From assembly GCA_963555835.3 (NCBI GenBank), contig CAUVWZ020000002.1, forward strand, positions 992,001 through 1,056,000: a stretch of DNA of 64,000 bases. The letters are read 5' to 3'. Both the position numbers and the translations under genes were made by a program. Below, one piece after another: positions 53,089-62,352 of this stretch; position 1 is the first letter of the stretch; each line of letters begins with the position of its first letter. The DNA comes from JAPUME01 sp027294185. Lineage in GTDB: Bacteria > Acidobacteriota > Terriglobia > UBA7540 > JAPUME01. The notes beneath the pieces were generated by a model. That model did no database searches, was not told where the DNA came from, and saw only the letters and a program-made list of their open reading frames with translations.

Positions 53089-53246
53089 CGAATCTCTGTA
53101 ACCTTTCCCAGCGGTTTGTAGTCCACGCGCTCCCATGGACGCAGAAAGACTTCCACCTTGTCAGAATGACGCAGCCTAACCCAAATCGAAGGAACCCTAA
53201 TCGGAATTTCCGATATTGAACCATCCTTTGACCGCAAGCCGTACAC
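53085..53246 (-). pseudogene. Fragment of a secreted beta-domain protein (DUF1349-like?)
   Basis: The 53-codon frame ends VRLRHSDKVEVFLRPWERVD and YKPLGKVTEIR. Its stop overlaps the sulfatase ATG (ATGA). The sequence looks like the end of a concanavalin-type domain, but the family is uncertain and the start is missing. Confidence 0.4.
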
Positions 53247-53604
53247 TCAACCCGTCCCCGCTGTCATAAATTTCACATGGCCTGCCTTGGGTGGCAAAGC
53301 GGCTCGTTCCGGCAGTTCGGATGATCCTCTACCTCCCCCCATCCTCGCTGCCAACACTTGCCCCCAGCGGATGAATTATCGGCGCCGGGCCCCCCCCATC
53401 TCCTGTTTTGCTGGCCATCTGGGAGGGGCAATGCAGTGATCATTCTCAGCATACTACCAAAACGCTGTCGCGTGAGATGCCCTTCAGCCAACAGCAGCCA
53501 ATAGAAGCGCGCATGTTTGACCAGCCGTCCGCCTGTCTTCACAAACCGCTGCTGTAGACTCGTCAGAGGACCAGTTCTGAAGGGCAGAGGTGCACTTTTG
53601 GATC
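53247..53604. other. Non-coding stretch
   Basis: No gene is supportable in these 358 bp. Confidence 0.4.
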
Positions 53605-53690
53605 GCCGCCACACCACACGCTCAAATGGCACCAAAATGGGGGAAAAAGGGGAGAGGGGTACGCTTTCAGATCGCCCTATCTCCTATCCC
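53605..53690 (+). repeat. Dispersed intergenic repeat, copy B
   Basis: This copy aligns with the reverse complement of 36694-36780, sharing GATCGCCCTATCTCCTAT and ACGCTCAAAT-GCACCAAAAT with small differences. Confidence 0.8.
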
Positions 53691-53717
53691 GTCAACGTGG
53701 CCCAGGAGAAATCAGAC

Positions 53718-53884
53718 CAGCCCGATCCTGCCCCAATACCCACCCACCTCAAAGGAGGCTCCAGCGCAATGGGGCCCCCTTTTGCTCAGGTTGACTAGCC
53801 TGAATTTTCAAATTTATCAAACACAGCGGGGGATAACCCATCTTTAGTAAGGTGGGACTCCTAGAGGACGGAAGCCTAAACTTC
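53718..53884 (+). repeat. 168-bp direct repeat, left copy
   Basis: The stretch beginning CAGCCCGATCCTGCCCCAAT and ending GACGGAAGCCTAAACTTC is repeated at 57900-58067 with about ten differences. The two copies bracket a 4-kb segment with the NHL/HYDIN gene. Confidence 0.9.
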
Positions 53885-54220
53885 TGTGCGGGCGCCGCAA
53901 ACATGGCGAACGGTACCATGTATGGGAGGGATTACGATAACGCACACAACCTTTTCAAAACCAGGGATGGAAGTACCACTCGAGAAATCAAGCTCCGGGC
54001 GGAGCGGAGGGCAGGAGAAATGCTGGGGCTGCCAGGCTTCATCTCCCCAACATCGAACCCTTTCCCCGAAAAAAGCAACCGCACCGAACTCGGTCCGCGC
54101 GCCCGTTATCCATACTCTTTCATCGTGTGCAATCTGTTTCATCTTCTCTCGTCTTCTGTGGTGTTCACTGGCGAAAATCAGCTAACCGCACACAAGCTCC
54201 ACCTCGAATCGGTCTGAGGC
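53885..54220 (+). pseudogene. Remnant of a phage/ParB-associated regulator
   Basis: NGTMYGRDYDNAHNLFKTRD and TREIKLRAERRAGEMLG resemble the middle of phage- or ParB-associated proteins with the motif (I/L)RAERRAGE(L/M)L. The stretch after residue 70 is unrelated. A shorter relative of the first motif occurs at about 50240-50290 (VYAKDCDNA), and HTH debris of similar type at 61924-62142. Confidence 0.5.
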
Positions 54221-54270
54221 ATAATGCATTTGCGCGATCGGAATGCATGAAGTGTAAAAAGGAGGGGTCA

Positions 54271-57200
54271 ATGCAACCGCCATGTTTTTCTCGTGAAAGG
54301 TTCGGAATGCTGGCTTGCCTGATTCTGCTGGCCCTCAGCACGGTGGCTGCGAAAGACGGACGGGACTTCGCCGGTTTCTATGAGGTGAGCGAGGTCGTGG
54401 AGTTCGTTGAGGAATTTCAGGTCACGCTCACGGTCCGTGTCTTCAACTACAGCGGCGCCGAGGTTAACGACGCCACCGTCATGCTGGAAGATTTCTTCCT
54501 GCCCGGTGAACCCTACGGCTCCTTCATCACCCCTGTTTACTTTCAGGACCGTGAAAGTGTCCGCCTGAGTGACCGCTTCACCATCCCGCGCAGGGAATAC
54601 GAGGGCTGGCAGGAAGGTCGCACACCCCGCTTGACCATCGAGCATGGACGACGATGGGAACACCCTCCGGCGGCCGATCGAATTGGCCCGGATGCCCTTG
54701 GGCGAGGAAGAGTAGCCATGCGCCGAGTGATAACCTTATTTGTCCTATTCCTGACCCTGGGCTTGGCTCGGAGCGCGATTTCACAGGACATCATCACCAC
54801 TTTCGCCGGGGGCGGGCCCAACAACCTCCCGGCAGTTTCCGCCAACGTTAATCCAGAGGGAGTGGCAGTGGATGCTGCCGGTAATTTCTACATTGCGGAT
54901 TCCGTTCAGGACCGCGTTTTCAAGGTGGACACTTCAGGGCAGTTGACCGTAGTGGCGGGCATCGGCATCTCCGGGTTTAGTGGCGACGGCGGCCCGGCCA
55001 CCAGCGCCAGCTTGGCTTTACCCACCGGGGTGGCGGTGGATGGTGCCGGCAACCTCTTCATCGCTGACCGGAACAACAACCGCATCCGCAAGGTGGACAC
55101 CTCGGGCATCATCACCACGGTGGCGGGCAACGGCATCTCCGGCTTTAGTGGCGATGGGGCCCCGGCCACCAGCGCCGGCTTGGCCTTGCCCAACGGGGTG
55201 GCCGTGGATGGCAGTGGCAACTTCTTCATCGCTGACCGGGCCAACCAGCGCATCCGCAAGGTGGACCCCTCGGGGATCATCACCACGGTGGCCGGCAACG
55301 GGACCCTCAGGTTTAGTGGCGATGGCAGCCCGGCCACCAGCGCCAGCTTGAGCGGCCCCAACGGGGTGGCGCTGGATGGCGCCGGCAACCTCTTCATCGG
55401 TGACCAGTTCAACAACCGCATCCGCAAGGTGGACACCTCGGGGATCATCACTACGGTGGCGGGCGACGGCTTTGGAGGTTTTAGTGGCGACGGCGGACCG
55501 GCCACCAGCGCCAGCTTGCGCGAGCCCTTCGGCGTGGCGCTGGATGGCGCCGGCAACCTCTTCATCGCTGACCGGCGCAACCACCGCATCCGCAAGGTGG
55601 ACACCTCGGGGATCATCACCACGGTGGCGGGCATCGGCAGCTTCGGGTTTAGTGGCGACGGCGGACCGGCCACCAGCGCCAGCTTGGCCAACCCCGCCGG
55701 CGTGGCCCTGGACGCCGCCGGCAACCTCTTCATCGCTGATGGGAGCAACAACCGCGTCCGCAAGGTGGACACCTCAGGGATCATCACTACGGTGGCGGGG
55801 AATGGCAGCTCCGGGTTTAGTGGCGACGGCGGCCCGGCCACCAGCGCCAACTTGGGCACCCCCTTTGGCGTGGCCCTGGATGGCAGTGGCAACCTCTTCA
55901 TCTCTGTCCAGGGCAACCAACGCATCCGCCAGGTGGACGCCTCGGGGATCATCACTACGGTGGCGGGGAATGGCATCTCCGGTTTTAGCGGCGACGGCGG
56001 CCCGGCTACCAGTGCCAGCTTGAGCTTCCCCCATGGCGTGGCCCTGGATGGCAGTGGCAACCTTTTCATCGCTGACTCAATCAACGAACGCATCCGCAAG
56101 GTGGACACCTCGGGGATCATCACCACGGTGGCCGGCGACGGCAGCTTCGCGTTTAGTGGCGACGGCGGCCCGGCTACCAGCGCCAGTTTGGCTTTCCCCG
56201 CCGGCGTGGCGGTGGATGGGACCGGCAACCTCTTCATCGCTGACTTCGAAAACTTTCGCGTCCGCAAGGTCGGCTTTCTGAACCCGCCTGCTGTCAGCCT
56301 TTCTATTGCCGACCTTACTTTCGGCAATCAGGGGGTCGGGACCACCAGCACTGCACAAATTGTAACCTTGACGAATACCGGCGGGGGCGTGTTGACCATC
56401 ACCGGCATCACCGTGGGCGGGGACTTTGCGCAGACCAACAATTGTGGGGCGTCGCTGGCGGTAGGGATAGGTTGTTCCATCGATGTAACCTTCTCACCCA
56501 CGGTAACGGGATTGCTAAGTGGGGATCTCACGATTGCTTCCGACGACCCGAGCGGGCCGCAGATTGTAGCTCTGTCCGGGACCGGCATTGCAGCGGCGGT
56601 AGGCTTGACCTCGACGAGTTTGACGTTCGTGGCGCAATTGGTGGGGACGACGGGGGACTCGCAGATAGTGACGCTGACGAACACGGGCAGCGCTTCGTTG
56701 AACTTCTCAAGTATCGTGGCGAGTGGAGATTTTGCACAGACCAATGATTGTGGGGCGTCGGTGGCCGCGGCGGCAAGCTGCACGATCACGGTGAGCTTCA
56801 CACCGACGGGAGACGGGATTCGGACCGGGGAATTGATTCTCTCCTCCAATGACCCGAACAGTCCGCAGAGCATCCTGCTGACGGGCGAGGGGATCGGTGT
56901 GGTGAGCGACCTGACCCTGTCGGCGAGCAGTCTCACCTTTGGCGACCAGTTGTGTACTACGACGAGCAGTGCACAGAATGTGACACTGACGAACACGGGC
57001 GATGCGGTGATAAATATTTCGAGCATCTTTGCCAGCGGAGAATTCGCAGTGACGAACGACTGTGGGGCGTCGGTAGCCGCGGCGGCAAGCTGCACGATCA
57101 CGGTGAGCTTCACGCCGAAGGTTATCGGGGCGAGGACGGGGTCGGTGACGATTGTCACCGACGCGCCGGGCAGCCCGCATGGGATCGAGTTATCGGGGAC

Positions 57201-57762
57201 GGCGGTGGAGTTGTCGCTGATGGTGACGGCGGCCAGTCAACTGGAAAAGACGATCGAAGCGGGAGAGACGGCGACGTTTCAGATGACGCTGGTAGCGGAC
57301 GGAGTGACCGAGATGTGTTTCCTGAGTTGCAGTGGAGCGCCGGCGGGAGCGACGTGCACGGTGGAGCCGGCAGAGATGGGGTTGGGGGGACCGGTGACGA
57401 CGACGGTGGTGGCATCCGTCCGCACTACGGCTCGGACCTCGGGAGCCGCAACTTTTCCGGGACCCACAGGAAGAAATCCCTGGCAGCCTTGGTTTTTCGT
57501 CTTCGTGGTGGTCGTAAGCATGGTGGAGGCGATGAGGCGGCGTGGAAGCATCATCCCAACGCTCAGGCTCAAGCGAGCCTACGTGGGCTTGGGGGCGATT
57601 CTGCTGATGGTGGGCTTGTGGACGGCGTGCGGGACGGGAGGTATGGAAAACGCGGGAGGAGGCACGGGAGGGACTCCCCCCGGGACCTCGACGCTTACAG
57701 TCACGGTAAGAACCTCGAGCGGGCAGAGCATGTCCGCTGCGGTAACTCTGAATGTAAGGTAA
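54271..57762 (+). CDS. Large NHL-repeat / HYDIN-type surface protein, with an upstream exported domain fused in frame
   Basis: The 1163-codon frame has two parts. Residues 1-149 begin with a signal peptide (ERFGMLACLILLALSTVAA) and a beta domain (VTLTVRVFNYSGAEVNDATV). A second Met with its own signal (MRRVITLFVLFLTLGLARSA, 54718) and ribosome site GAGGAAGAG starts a protein that would stand alone: nine NHL repeats of 56 residues, eight nearly identical (SGFSGDGGPATSASL), three choice-of-anchor/HYDIN domains (TSSAQNVTLTNTGDA, ISSIFASGEFA), a further beta domain and a membrane helix near the C-terminus. So two exported proteins may be fused by loss of a stop. Role: cell-surface adhesion or scaffolding, inferred. 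Confidence 0.82.
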   Translation: MQPPCFSRERFGMLACLILLALSTVAAKDGRDFAGFYEVSEVVEFVEEFQVTLTVRVFNYSGAEVNDATVMLEDFFLPGEPYGSFITPVYFQDRESVRLSDRFTIPRREYEGWQEGRTPRLTIEHGRRWEHPPAADRIGPDALGRGRVAMRRVITLFVLFLTLGLARSAISQDIITTFAGGGPNNLPAVSANVNPEGVAVDAAGNFYIADSVQDRVFKVDTSGQLTVVAGIGISGFSGDGGPATSASLALPTGVAVDGAGNLFIADRNNNRIRKVDTSGIITTVAGNGISGFSGDGAPATSAGLALPNGVAVDGSGNFFIADRANQRIRKVDPSGIITTVAGNGTLRFSGDGSPATSASLSGPNGVALDGAGNLFIGDQFNNRIRKVDTSGIITTVAGDGFGGFSGDGGPATSASLREPFGVALDGAGNLFIADRRNHRIRKVDTSGIITTVAGIGSFGFSGDGGPATSASLANPAGVALDAAGNLFIADGSNNRVRKVDTSGIITTVAGNGSSGFSGDGGPATSANLGTPFGVALDGSGNLFISVQGNQRIRQVDASGIITTVAGNGISGFSGDGGPATSASLSFPHGVALDGSGNLFIADSINERIRKVDTSGIITTVAGDGSFAFSGDGGPATSASLAFPAGVAVDGTGNLFIADFENFRVRKVGFLNPPAVSLSIADLTFGNQGVGTTSTAQIVTLTNTGGGVLTITGITVGGDFAQTNNCGASLAVGIGCSIDVTFSPTVTGLLSGDLTIASDDPSGPQIVALSGTGIAAAVGLTSTSLTFVAQLVGTTGDSQIVTLTNTGSASLNFSSIVASGDFAQTNDCGASVAAAASCTITVSFTPTGDGIRTGELILSSNDPNSPQSILLTGEGIGVVSDLTLSASSLTFGDQLCTTTSSAQNVTLTNTGDAVINISSIFASGEFAVTNDCGASVAAAASCTITVSFTPKVIGARTGSVTIVTDAPGSPHGIELSGTAVELSLMVTAASQLEKTIEAGETATFQMTLVADGVTEMCFLSCSGAPAGATCTVEPAEMGLGGPVTTTVVASVRTTARTSGAATFPGPTGRNPWQPWFFVFVVVVSMVEAMRRRGSIIPTLRLKRAYVGLGAILLMVGLWTACGTGGMENAGGGTGGTPPGTSTLTVTVRTSSGQSMSAAVTLNVR

Positions 57763-57899
57763 CCGATTCACCCGATCCAGCCTCTCCGTGACACGATCAT
57801 GCGAAATTGACTCGCCTATCATAAGGAGGACCTTGAATTGATGGGGTTATCCTAAGCTGCAAGGGACGGCAAGTCAACGCAAGCTAAAGGGATTCAGAA

Positions 57900-58067
57900 C
57901 AGCCCGATTCTGCCCCAATACCCACCCGCCTCAAAGGAGGCTCCAGAGCAATGGGGCCCCCTTTTGCTCAGGTTGACTAGCCTGAATTTTCAAATTTATC
58001 AAACACAGCGGGGGATAACCCGTCTTTAATAAGGTGGGACTCCTTGGCGGACGGAAGCCTAAACTTC
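57900..58067 (+). repeat. 168-bp direct repeat, right copy
   Basis: Second copy of 53718-53884. GCAAGTCAACGC lies just before it (about 57869). The following 157 bp up to the tRNA fragment contain no gene. Confidence 0.9.
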
Positions 58068-58224
58068 ATCGGGGAAAGACTGCTAAGTAAGAGAGGCCAT
58101 CGTGAGCCCATCCTCCAAGCAATAGGCAGCCCCTGTAGGGTTCTTATGAAGGCCACCCGCTACAGTTCTCGCTACATCCAGGAAATGGGCTTGGTAGGGG
58201 TTATCTGTAACTACCAGAAAAGAT

Positions 58225-58269
<45 letters not shown>

Positions 58270-58650
58270 GAGCAGCTTTCGGTTTTCCTACCATGTGCGA
58301 CAGTTTGCTATGGCGTTGATTTTCTGCGCCAATACAGGCGTTTCTAGCACTCCCGCTCTGCTACCGTTTGCGACGATTTCCTATCGAGACTCCCCACAAA
58401 ATCACCCACAGTGTAAACAGTCCCTGCCTCTTAATATTCAGGCCCCGTCTCTTTTTCAAGGGGAAGGCCTCCCAGGGCCAAATTTGGGAAGTCAATTATT
58501 GACCTTTGCGCTGCAGCCCCAGGTGAATAGTCTCGGCCTCCAAGCTTTTTGCTGATGGAAGCATCAGCATTCATCCCGTTTCAGGAATTGGCTCTCGGAA
58601 AGCTGGGCGAGGATAGCGATAGTGAGGGGCCCGGCATTTTTGTACCAACT
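58270..58650. other. Non-coding stretch between tRNA fragment and IS remnant
   Basis: No gene or clear repeat is visible. Confidence 0.4.
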
Positions 58651-59372
58651 TCAGGGCGAGTTTCCGGCTGTTTGTAGATCAGTCAGATCGCGGCTAGCCG
58701 CGATTTGACTGGCGAATTCGTTCGGCGTCCGTTCCCCGAGAGCCCTGTGAGGACGACTCTCGTTGTATTCCCGGCGCCAAGTCTCCACGATCTCCCTGGC
58801 CGCTGTCAAGGTTGGGAACCAATGAGCATCTAAACACTCTGCTCGAAAGGTCCCGTTGAACGACTCCACAAAGGCATTGTCCGTCGGCTTCCCTGGCCGG
58901 GAGAACGCCATGCGAACCCCGTTCTGATATGCCCACAGGTCCATCGCCTGACTGGTGAACTCGGCCCCGTTATCACAAAACAGCATTTTGGGAACACCGC
59001 GATGCATCTTGATCTGATTCATCGCCCTTACGACTTCTTCCCCCTTCAGGCCCCTTCAGGCTCTGTGCGGCCTCAATGGCCAGGCACTCGCGGGTATAGA
59101 TATCCATGACGGTCAGGGAACGAGACCTCCTGCCATCTGCCAACTGATCCGCAACGAAGTCCATCGACCATACTTGGTTCGGAGCTTTCGGATGAAACCG
59201 CTCGCGGCGATGTTCCGCCGCTCGACGGCGGCGTTTCACCCGTTGCCGCAGCGATAATCCTTCTTCCCGATACAGGCGCTCCACCAAGTATTTCCCCACG
59301 TTGACATGCCCTCCGGTGCGAACTAGGATAGCCCCATCGATTCAGGGCTCCCTCTATGATAGGCAAGAGCAT
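58651..59372 (-). pseudogene. IS3-family transposase (OrfB) remnant, frameshifted
   Basis: Read from 59372: LNRWGYP, then in a second frame GHVNVGKYLVERLYREEGLS, WSMDFVADQLADGRRSRSLT (first catalytic Asp) and AAQSLKG, then in a third frame MNQIKMHRGVPKMLFCDNGA (second Asp), VESFNGTFRAECLDAHW (Glu) and YNESRPHRALGERTPNEFA. The second break is a 10-bp tandem duplication (CCCCTTCAGG twice at 59041-59060); removing one copy restores QSLKGEEVVRAMNQIK. The N-terminal part and OrfA are missing, and no terminal repeats are seen. Confidence 0.9.
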
Positions 59373-59546
59373 TTTGCATTATCGCGTCACGGAGAAGCAC
59401 CTCAAAGAGGCCAGAGCTGTTTGCGGTTGACACGACAGGGTAAGAGGCATAGGTTTTTAGGTGAAGGTGAAACTCAAAACGGAAATTTCGGTTAATATCT
59501 CATGCTCGGTGTTGCCGTCCCGGGCGACCAAAAAAGGAGGTTTTCC

Positions 59547-60461
59547 GTGACCCGATATCGTTCCTCTTTTTCTCATTTTGGAGTAGTTGGGGCGGCCATC
59601 GCTTTCCTGGGATGTACTGCCACGCCCCCCGAGCAGGCTTCCGAAGCGAAAATGACTGTTTCAAAGGTGGTCGTTCCGTTCCTTTCGGATGAACAGCCTT
59701 TCTGCGTGAGCCTCACCGAGGACGAAACGCTAATTGTGTATCAATCGCCGCGTTCCCATGGACACGGGAACTTGGATCTGTGGTTTTCCCGGTTTGAAAA
59801 CGGGAAATGGTCGGAACCCTACAACGCCGGACCCAACATCAACTCAAGCTCCCACGAAGCCGACGGGAAACTCTCACACGATGGTACGACGCTGGTTTTC
59901 GTCCGTAGTGACAACTTGGCGAAATCCACCGAACTCTACGTATCCCGTTTCGAGAACGGCGCTTGGACGAAAGCAGAGCCCCTCGGGCCTCCCGTAAGCC
60001 CGCCGGAAACGCGAGAGTTCGGAGCCTCTTTGTCCCACGATGGAAAGAGGTTGTACTTTTCGAGCGACCGCCCGGGCGGAAACGGAGGAATGGATCACTA
60101 TTACAGCGAACGGATCGGCCAAAGCTGGGGCGAACCAGTGAATCTGGGTCCGGGGATCAACACGAAGGAAGATGAATTGGATATGACCCTATCCCGGGAT
60201 GGAAAGGTTATTATTTTTCCGACCAACCGGTTCGATTCGATCGAAGGAAGCACGGACCTTTACGTCAGCCGACTGACTGAGGGCGCTTGGTCGCCCATCC
60301 AGAATCTTGGCTCAAAGATCAACAGCCCAGGGACGGATACCTGCCCCTGGCTCGGCTATGACGGCACTTCGCTTTATCTGAATTCAGACTGGGACTTTGC
60401 TTCCGGAAGGAAAGGGGATTCCAGCTTAGTCTGGAAAGTTTTCAATTCGAAAGGTTTTTAA
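59547..60461 (+). CDS. PD40 (WD40-like beta-propeller) lipoprotein
   Basis: The 304-residue product has a lipoprotein signal (SSFSHFGVVGAAIAFLGC, cysteine about residue 20) and a propeller of PD40 type: SLTEDETLIVYQSPRSHGHG, LSHDGTTLVFVRSD, FGASLSHDGKRLYFSSDRPG, MTLSRDGKVIIFPTNRFD and LGYDGTSLYLNSDW. The blades resemble TolB and OmpA-linked propellers. The GTG start at 59547 has AGGAGG 7 nt upstream; the frame is open to 59502. Role unknown, probably binding of a partner in the periplasm. Confidence 0.85.
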   Translation: MTRYRSSFSHFGVVGAAIAFLGCTATPPEQASEAKMTVSKVVVPFLSDEQPFCVSLTEDETLIVYQSPRSHGHGNLDLWFSRFENGKWSEPYNAGPNINSSSHEADGKLSHDGTTLVFVRSDNLAKSTELYVSRFENGAWTKAEPLGPPVSPPETREFGASLSHDGKRLYFSSDRPGGNGGMDHYYSERIGQSWGEPVNLGPGINTKEDELDMTLSRDGKVIIFPTNRFDSIEGSTDLYVSRLTEGAWSPIQNLGSKINSPGTDTCPWLGYDGTSLYLNSDWDFASGRKGDSSLVWKVFNSKGF

Positions 60462-60851
60462 GAGACCCATCAGCTCTCGCTTCCAATCCCACGGCCTGAA
60501 CTTCCCGCCGTGAGACCCTTGCCCAAAAACCCTCCTGCACGGCCCTCCTAACTTTCTGAATCCTCACGCCCGGAAGTCGGGGAATCAGACGGCCCCAAAA
60601 CATCTGTTTTTCGATGGCCCGCGTTGACGGGGTTAATGATTCCCCCCCTATTGCTACCCCACCTCCTGCGGGGGGGGCTGCCCTGGGTTGGTTGTGCGAG
60701 CGCAATCAACGATTGTTTATACCGTGGCGTTTTCAGGATTCGCGTAGTGCCGGCTCCGGATACGCCAATAGGTTTCTTGAGTAAGCGGATAGTCCCATAA
60801 AAGTGGAATGAAGCGTGACCTGATGCGTGCGGGTGGCCTCACGGACGAGTT
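60462..60851. other. Non-coding stretch
   Basis: 390 bp without a gene. It holds runs of eight C or G and a GCGTTGAC word near 60623 but no convincing regulatory site. Confidence 0.4.
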
Positions 60852-61778
60852 TCACTCAGACACCCAGGGCGGGGGTTGCCTGTCTCTGTGTGCTTTCCAG
60901 GCTTCGCGCCGGCTAGTCGCGCTGCCTTCGCCACTCGCGGCCGCCCGTCGCACCCTTTGCAGTCGGGCAACGGCCACTTGATTCCTCCTCTGGGAGACCT
61001 GCATGGCCTGTCGGATTGCCGCGCGTGCCTCTTCGGGGACCCGCTCGAGCACCTTGCCTAATGTTGCCTGGTGCTTTTTTGTGGCGTTAGCTAGGCGGCC
61101 CAGGATACCGGCAGTGTTCCGGCCCTGCCACTGGGCTTTGTTCACGGCGCCCATGGTGCTGTTAAGCGCCCTTGCGTAGGCTTGTCCTGCGCTTTGTACC
61201 GATCGTTGGTCTCCGAGGTCCGCAGCGAAGCGAATCTGGACCGCTCTTCCATTGGCGACCCCGAGGAAGTATTGGGCCTGCTTTAGGGGGTTCTCCTTGG
61301 CCCCGGCCGCGCTCTCGAGTGCGTTCAACGCACGGGCCTGTCTCTGAAGCGAGGCCCCAAGTGCTTTCCCCAGATGGGGCTTGGCCTGCTCGGGAGCACT
61401 TGCGAGGACGGCGACAAGAGTATCCTGGTGTTTGGCGGTCGCATCGCTGACTTTCATGAGGGTGTCCGGGAAATCCTTCCCCTGGGCAGACGGGTCGTCG
61501 ATGCCCTGTAGAGCATGAGCGAGCGCCGCTTCATAACCTTTGGCTGCATGTGCGGCGCCGGTGGCGTCCCCTTGCTGGGCAAACTTGCGTGCGTCGCTCG
61601 CTTTCTTGCCAGCCAGTTTTATGGCTTTAGCGGCTCGTTTCTTGGGATTGGATTCCTTGGTCAGGAAGCTCAGTTCCGCAGAAGTAAGCCCCTGCTGAGC
61701 GTCCTGAGAATAGATAAAGCTGCCGGCGAACAGGATCAGCACCAACAGGCTCAGGGCTCGGCTTGATAGTTTCTTCAT
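60852..61778 (-). CDS. Secreted Ala-rich helical protein, DUF5667-like
   Basis: The 308-residue product has a signal peptide (ALSLLVLILFAGSFIYSQ) and an almost wholly helical, Ala/Gln/Lys-rich body with two related segments: ATAKHQDTLVAVLASAPEQA (about 110) and ATKKHQATLGKVLERVPEEA (about 232). This KHQ-TL-x-VL-x-x-(A/V)PE pattern resembles DUF5667-type proteins of unknown role. It ends in a basic Arg-rich tail. Standing alone between non-coding stretches, it gives no operon context. Confidence 0.6.
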   Translation of the reverse strand: MKKLSSRALSLLVLILFAGSFIYSQDAQQGLTSAELSFLTKESNPKKRAAKAIKLAGKKASDARKFAQQGDATGAAHAAKGYEAALAHALQGIDDPSAQGKDFPDTLMKVSDATAKHQDTLVAVLASAPEQAKPHLGKALGASLQRQARALNALESAAGAKENPLKQAQYFLGVANGRAVQIRFAADLGDQRSVQSAGQAYARALNSTMGAVNKAQWQGRNTAGILGRLANATKKHQATLGKVLERVPEEARAAIRQAMQVSQRRNQVAVARLQRVRRAAASGEGSATSRREAWKAHRDRQPPPWVSE

Positions 61779-61923
61779 TGACTAACTCCCGTAACTCGCG
61801 TGTCAGGATTTTACCTCTTTATTTAGTTGAAGCAAAGGCCGATTCAGCTGCCGGCTAATTCCCCCAACATCTGTCAGCTTTGCTTAAGGGCCTTAATCCG
61901 CACCTCAGCTAAACATTTTTCAG

Positions 61924-62142
61924 GGACTTTACTGCGATTTGCACCTGAAATTGAGGCAAAAAGGCAAGACCCAGGCGGAAGCGGCGGCTATGGTGGGGGT
62001 TTCGCAACAAACACTCGCAGATTGGGAAGCAGGAAACGATACCGAATCCGGTAAAGCTTCCACCCCCGACTGCCGCACCTCTATCGGGAAAAAGGAATGT
62101 GAGCCGGCGAAGGGGGTGGGGGCTGGCGCATTCGGGGCCTAA
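61924..62142 (+). pseudogene. Helix-turn-helix remnant (ParB/methylase-associated regulator type)
   Basis: LHLKLRQKGKTQAEAAAMVG and VSQQTLADWEAGNDTESGKA form one HTH and a following TPDCRTSIGKK segment. Similar words occur in phage-type ParB-linked regulators. There is no start codon with a ribosome site and the frame soon loses resemblance, so it is debris. The flanks, 61779-61923 and 62143-62352, hold no gene. Confidence 0.45.
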
Positions 62143-62352
62143 GGTGGCGAAAGGGAAGGATACCTTAAACAGATAATTTCCCCAATTTTTGAAACCGGCA
62201 TTTCGCACCTATTCCGTGGCAGGAACTTGACGGCGGAAATTATTTTTTGGAAATTTTGAAACCTCGATCCCCGAGCCTTGTCCTCACACTAGTTCGCGTT
62301 GACTTGGCCTCGGGCACCGGCTAGGATAGCTGGTAATTGGGCAAGTCAAACT

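Noticed and set aside
54906..56327. Long minus-strand open frame opposite the NHL repeats
   Set aside because: It mirrors the repetitive codons of the real gene and is Pro/Lys/Arg-rich without any family.
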